In this document: positions 61,697-64,000 of the stretch, one piece after another
Numbering within the stretch: position 1 is the first letter of the stretch
Layout of the letters: each line of letters opens with the position of its first letter
NCBI GenBank assembly: GCA_028571685.1
Contig: CM053142.1
Span: 69,031,296 to 69,095,295 of the forward strand
Length of the DNA: 64,000 bases
Source: Heterohyrax brucei
Lineage: Eukaryota; Chordata; Mammalia; Hyracoidea; Procaviidae
Reading direction: 5' to 3'
Program-made: the position numbers and the translations under genes
The notes under the pieces: model-generated
Databases searched by the model: none
Told to the model about the DNA's origin: nothing
The model's input: only the letters and a program-made list of their open reading frames with translations

Positions 61697-61732
61697 TTAG
61701 TAATTGTAAGGAGGTCCATCTCATTGTTAATA
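60857..61732. other. Intergenic, nothing recognised
   Basis: The 81-codon ORF at 61115-61360 (GQECDYFPRWHVHYSGFRWI) resembles no family I can name. An old retroviral fragment is possible. Confidence 0.35.
61663..61694 (+). repeat. (CA)n microsatellite
   Basis: About 15 CA units after GTGTGTAAGTG. Confidence 0.97.
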
Positions 61733-61885
61733 CCCGGAGACCTGACGGATTGACATAGAGACTACAACAATGGGCTCAGACATAGCAATGACTGTAAGTG
61801 TGGTACAGGATTGGACAACATTTCATTCTGTTAGACTGTAAGTCAGAACTGACTCAATGGCATCTAACAACAACAGCAACCTGAG
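61733..61885 (+). mobile_element. RTE 3'-end fragment
   Basis: GAGACCTGACGGATTGACAT, CAATGACTGTAAGTGTGGTA and a closing GCATCTAACAACAACAGCAA match the last 150 bp of the RTE at 33874. Confidence 0.85.
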
Positions 61886-62071
61886 GTAATGTAGTAACAT
61901 GCTTGAGGATTTCTGAATGGCCATCTTATTTTCATTTTTGAATAACAATTTTTTTTTTCCAGTCTGGGACAGCAGTTGTTAATATATATGTAAGTCCAGG
62001 AGTACCAGACTTGTTGAGCTGCTGAGACTCCTGGGAAAATCCTGAGAAATCGTGTACCTATTAGTCATATG

Positions 62072-62248
62072 GAAATCCTGATGGTGTAATGGTTAAGTGC
62101 TATGGCTGCTAACTGAAAGTTCGGCAGTTCAGATCTGCTAGGTGCTTCTTGGAAACTCTATGGGGCAGTTCTACTGTGTCCTATAGGATCACTATGAGTC
62201 ATCATCAACTTGATGGCAGTGGGTTTGGTTTTCTTTCTTTTTTTTTTT
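62072..62248 (+). mobile_element. AfroSINE
   Basis: GGAAATCCTGATGGTGTAAT head, AGTTCGGCAGTTCAGATCTG core, GGATCACTATGAGTCATCAT linker and a GGGTTTGGTTTTC plus T-rich tail. Confidence 0.93.
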
Positions 62249-63927
62249 AGTAAGTCGTACACGTATATCCTGCCTGGCTCTGCATGTGTGGTTATCCCCA
62301 GTGGTAATTCACTTCATCGTGCAAAACAATCTAGTTGTCTTGGTCTCTACAGCATCCTTTAAGATCAATTCAAGAGCACTCTCCCATAACGTGAAAGACT
62401 AATTAAGCTGTTTCCTTCAGCAAAAGCACTCTTTTTGCATCTCACTTCCATGTTTACATCATACAGATACTGTTGCAGTACTTTTTTAAAAAGCATTCTT
62501 TTCTTCCTGTCATATTCTTGTGTGGTTTCAGTTGAAGAACGGCCAAATGATAAATATGCATATAAACATCCTGTCTCCTCAATTGTGTCTGATTAAGACA
62601 TAGCTGATTAAGCCTTAAAATCTTTACCTGTTAGTGTGTTGTAGCCTTATGTATTTGTTGGGGGCATAGATTTGTAGTATATATACAGTTGTTGGAAATA
62701 AATGCCATCTGTTTTTGGAAATTAGAATTTTCTTTATTAATCATGAAAATTTTATACTTTTGAAATTAAAATATAGATTAATTGAATGATGTTCTTAAAA
62801 TATTTTTCTTACATATGATAATTGCTGTCAGGTGCCTACTACCACATTCAGTCATTCAATATTCATTAATTGAGCATCTATTAAGTTATGCACATTGGAG
62901 AAATAGTCATTCCCCTCTGAATCTAGCATGGTAAAGTGAGTGGCACTTGATTAAATGAGTTCAACAAAGAATGGCAGGTTCTATGGTAGAAATACCTAGG
63001 AGGTAAGATGGGGGAGATGATTAGAAGCTCATAGTCTCAAGGGTCAGAAGGGGGGAAATGGGAATGTGACTGTCAGCACAGACCGATATAAAAAGGAAAA
63101 GGGATACTCCTAGGTCCAGCTGTTCTTTAGACCTAGCTGTCAGTGAATCAGAAATGATGACTAGGAACCAGTAAAATACAGCAGAGTGAACAAGGTGAGA
63201 TAGAAGGAGCCTGAATTCCAGAAGGTACTGAAAAATACCTTCTTGATGTGACATTCCATCTTTTTTTCAAGTCTTCTTTCTCCTTTATATTCAGGAAAGT
63301 ATGCTCAGTTATGTTGTTGCAACAAATTCAAATATCCAAATGGTTCACAAACAAAAAATTTATCACAGTGTTACAAATCTGTTGTGGCCATCAGGGGGCT
63401 CTTCTCCACAGAATAACTCAGGAACAGGGTAACTTAGGCTCCATGATATTGGAGCCGCACCTTCTGGAAGATGTAGCTTCCTTGGCTGCTGGGGCAGGAG
63501 AAGAGAGAGACTGGAGAATCATAGCTGGACTTTTCACCCTGCCTCTGACTGAAAGTGAAACCTGGGCATCCACTTACATTTTGTTGGTTAGAAGTACTCA
63601 TGTTGGCCAAGAAAGTATTTGATGACTGTTACTGTCTTAACTACATCTTTGATCCAGCTCTTGACAGTGATGCTATCAGCTTTTCTTGCCTTAGAGAAGC
63701 TGAGATGCAGCTTTGTGCAGAAATTGCACATGGTCTGAGCCTCCCCAGAGAGAGATTTGAAGAGATTTTGTACTTGGTTTCTTTAACTGGCAGGCTCCTC
63801 AAGACCCTGCTTCCATGTCTGAGTATAATAACTGAGATTTTGGCTCCCCTATTCTCTACCTTCCATCTCTCCGGGTAGTCATTAACTACTGGGTAATTTT
63901 ATTCTTTGTTCATGCATTACTTTCTTC
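62249..63927. other. Intergenic, no gene recognised
   Basis: Two overlapping plus-strand ORFs (63248-63622 and 63555-63878) lie here. Neither resembles a known family and no splice structure is evident. GGAAGATGTAGCTTCCTTGG and the surrounding sequence may be an old LTR or DNA transposon. No ACSM4-like exon, the next gene in human, was seen. Confidence 0.4.
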
Positions 63928-64000
63928 CTACTCACAGCAACCCTACAGGACAGAGTAGAACTGGCCTATAGGGTTTCCTGGTGGATTTGGACTGCCACCC
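63928..64000 (-). mobile_element. AfroSINE, cut by the window end
   Basis: Antisense: ACTCACAGCAACCCTACAGG, ACAGAGTAGAACTGGCCTAT, then GGTGGATTTGGACTGCC at the edge. Confidence 0.85.

Overview
This is nuclear DNA from a placental mammal, almost certainly an afrotherian and most likely an elephant. The window holds well over 30 copies or fragments of the tRNA-derived AfroSINE family (B-box-like GGCAGTTCGAATC core, tail resembling an RTE LINE). It also holds RTE LINEs with the same 3' end, L1 elements, MaLR-like LTRs, an ERVL remnant and mariner-like elements. Nothing points to a bacterium, plasmid or phage.

The only intact protein-coding gene I can support is PEX5, the receptor for peroxisomal matrix proteins carrying a PTS1 signal. 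It lies on the plus strand. A CpG-island promoter lies at about 35.4-36.16 kb, with a probable non-coding first exon ending at 35636. Fifteen coding exons run from 36428 to 51124, followed by a 3' UTR with polyadenylation signals at 52370 and 52398. All exon junctions keep the reading frame. The exons add up to 1923 nt, or 640 residues plus stop. This includes the in-frame 111-nt exon that distinguishes the long isoform, PEX5L, the form that binds the PTS2 receptor PEX7.

Layout. 0-10.1 kb: one nearly full-length L1 between 14-bp target-site duplications, carrying an LTR-internal-LTR MaLR-like element between ORF1 and ORF2 and a solo LTR of the same family in its 3' region. 10.1-14.3 kb: antisense L1/HAL1-like sequence with a SINE pair inside. 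15.9-21.1 kb: an antisense ERVL remnant (reverse transcriptase, RNase H/integrase, no gag found) whose left LTR carries a mariner-like element. 21.6-31 kb: solo LTRs, old L1 pieces, many SINEs, and one SINE split by an LTR. 31.4-33.9 kb: a long RTE LINE. 35.4-52.4 kb: PEX5. 52.4-64 kb: intergenic sequence with SINEs, RTE 3' ends, a plus-strand LTR-like unit, an old antisense L1, an MIR and a second mariner-like element.

The transposons are mostly dead. All three reverse transcriptases with a readable active site have lost a catalytic aspartate: L1 reads FADY, RTE reads YAHG and ERVL reads YIDN. The nesting gives relative ages: LTRs in the L1 and in a SINE, SINEs in the ERVL and in an old L1, mariner in an ERVL LTR. 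I found no convincing previously undescribed gene system. The most interesting points are a recursive-splice-like site and a nearby SINE in PEX5 intron 3, the shared internal deletion in the two mariner copies, and the LTR inserted into an AfroSINE.
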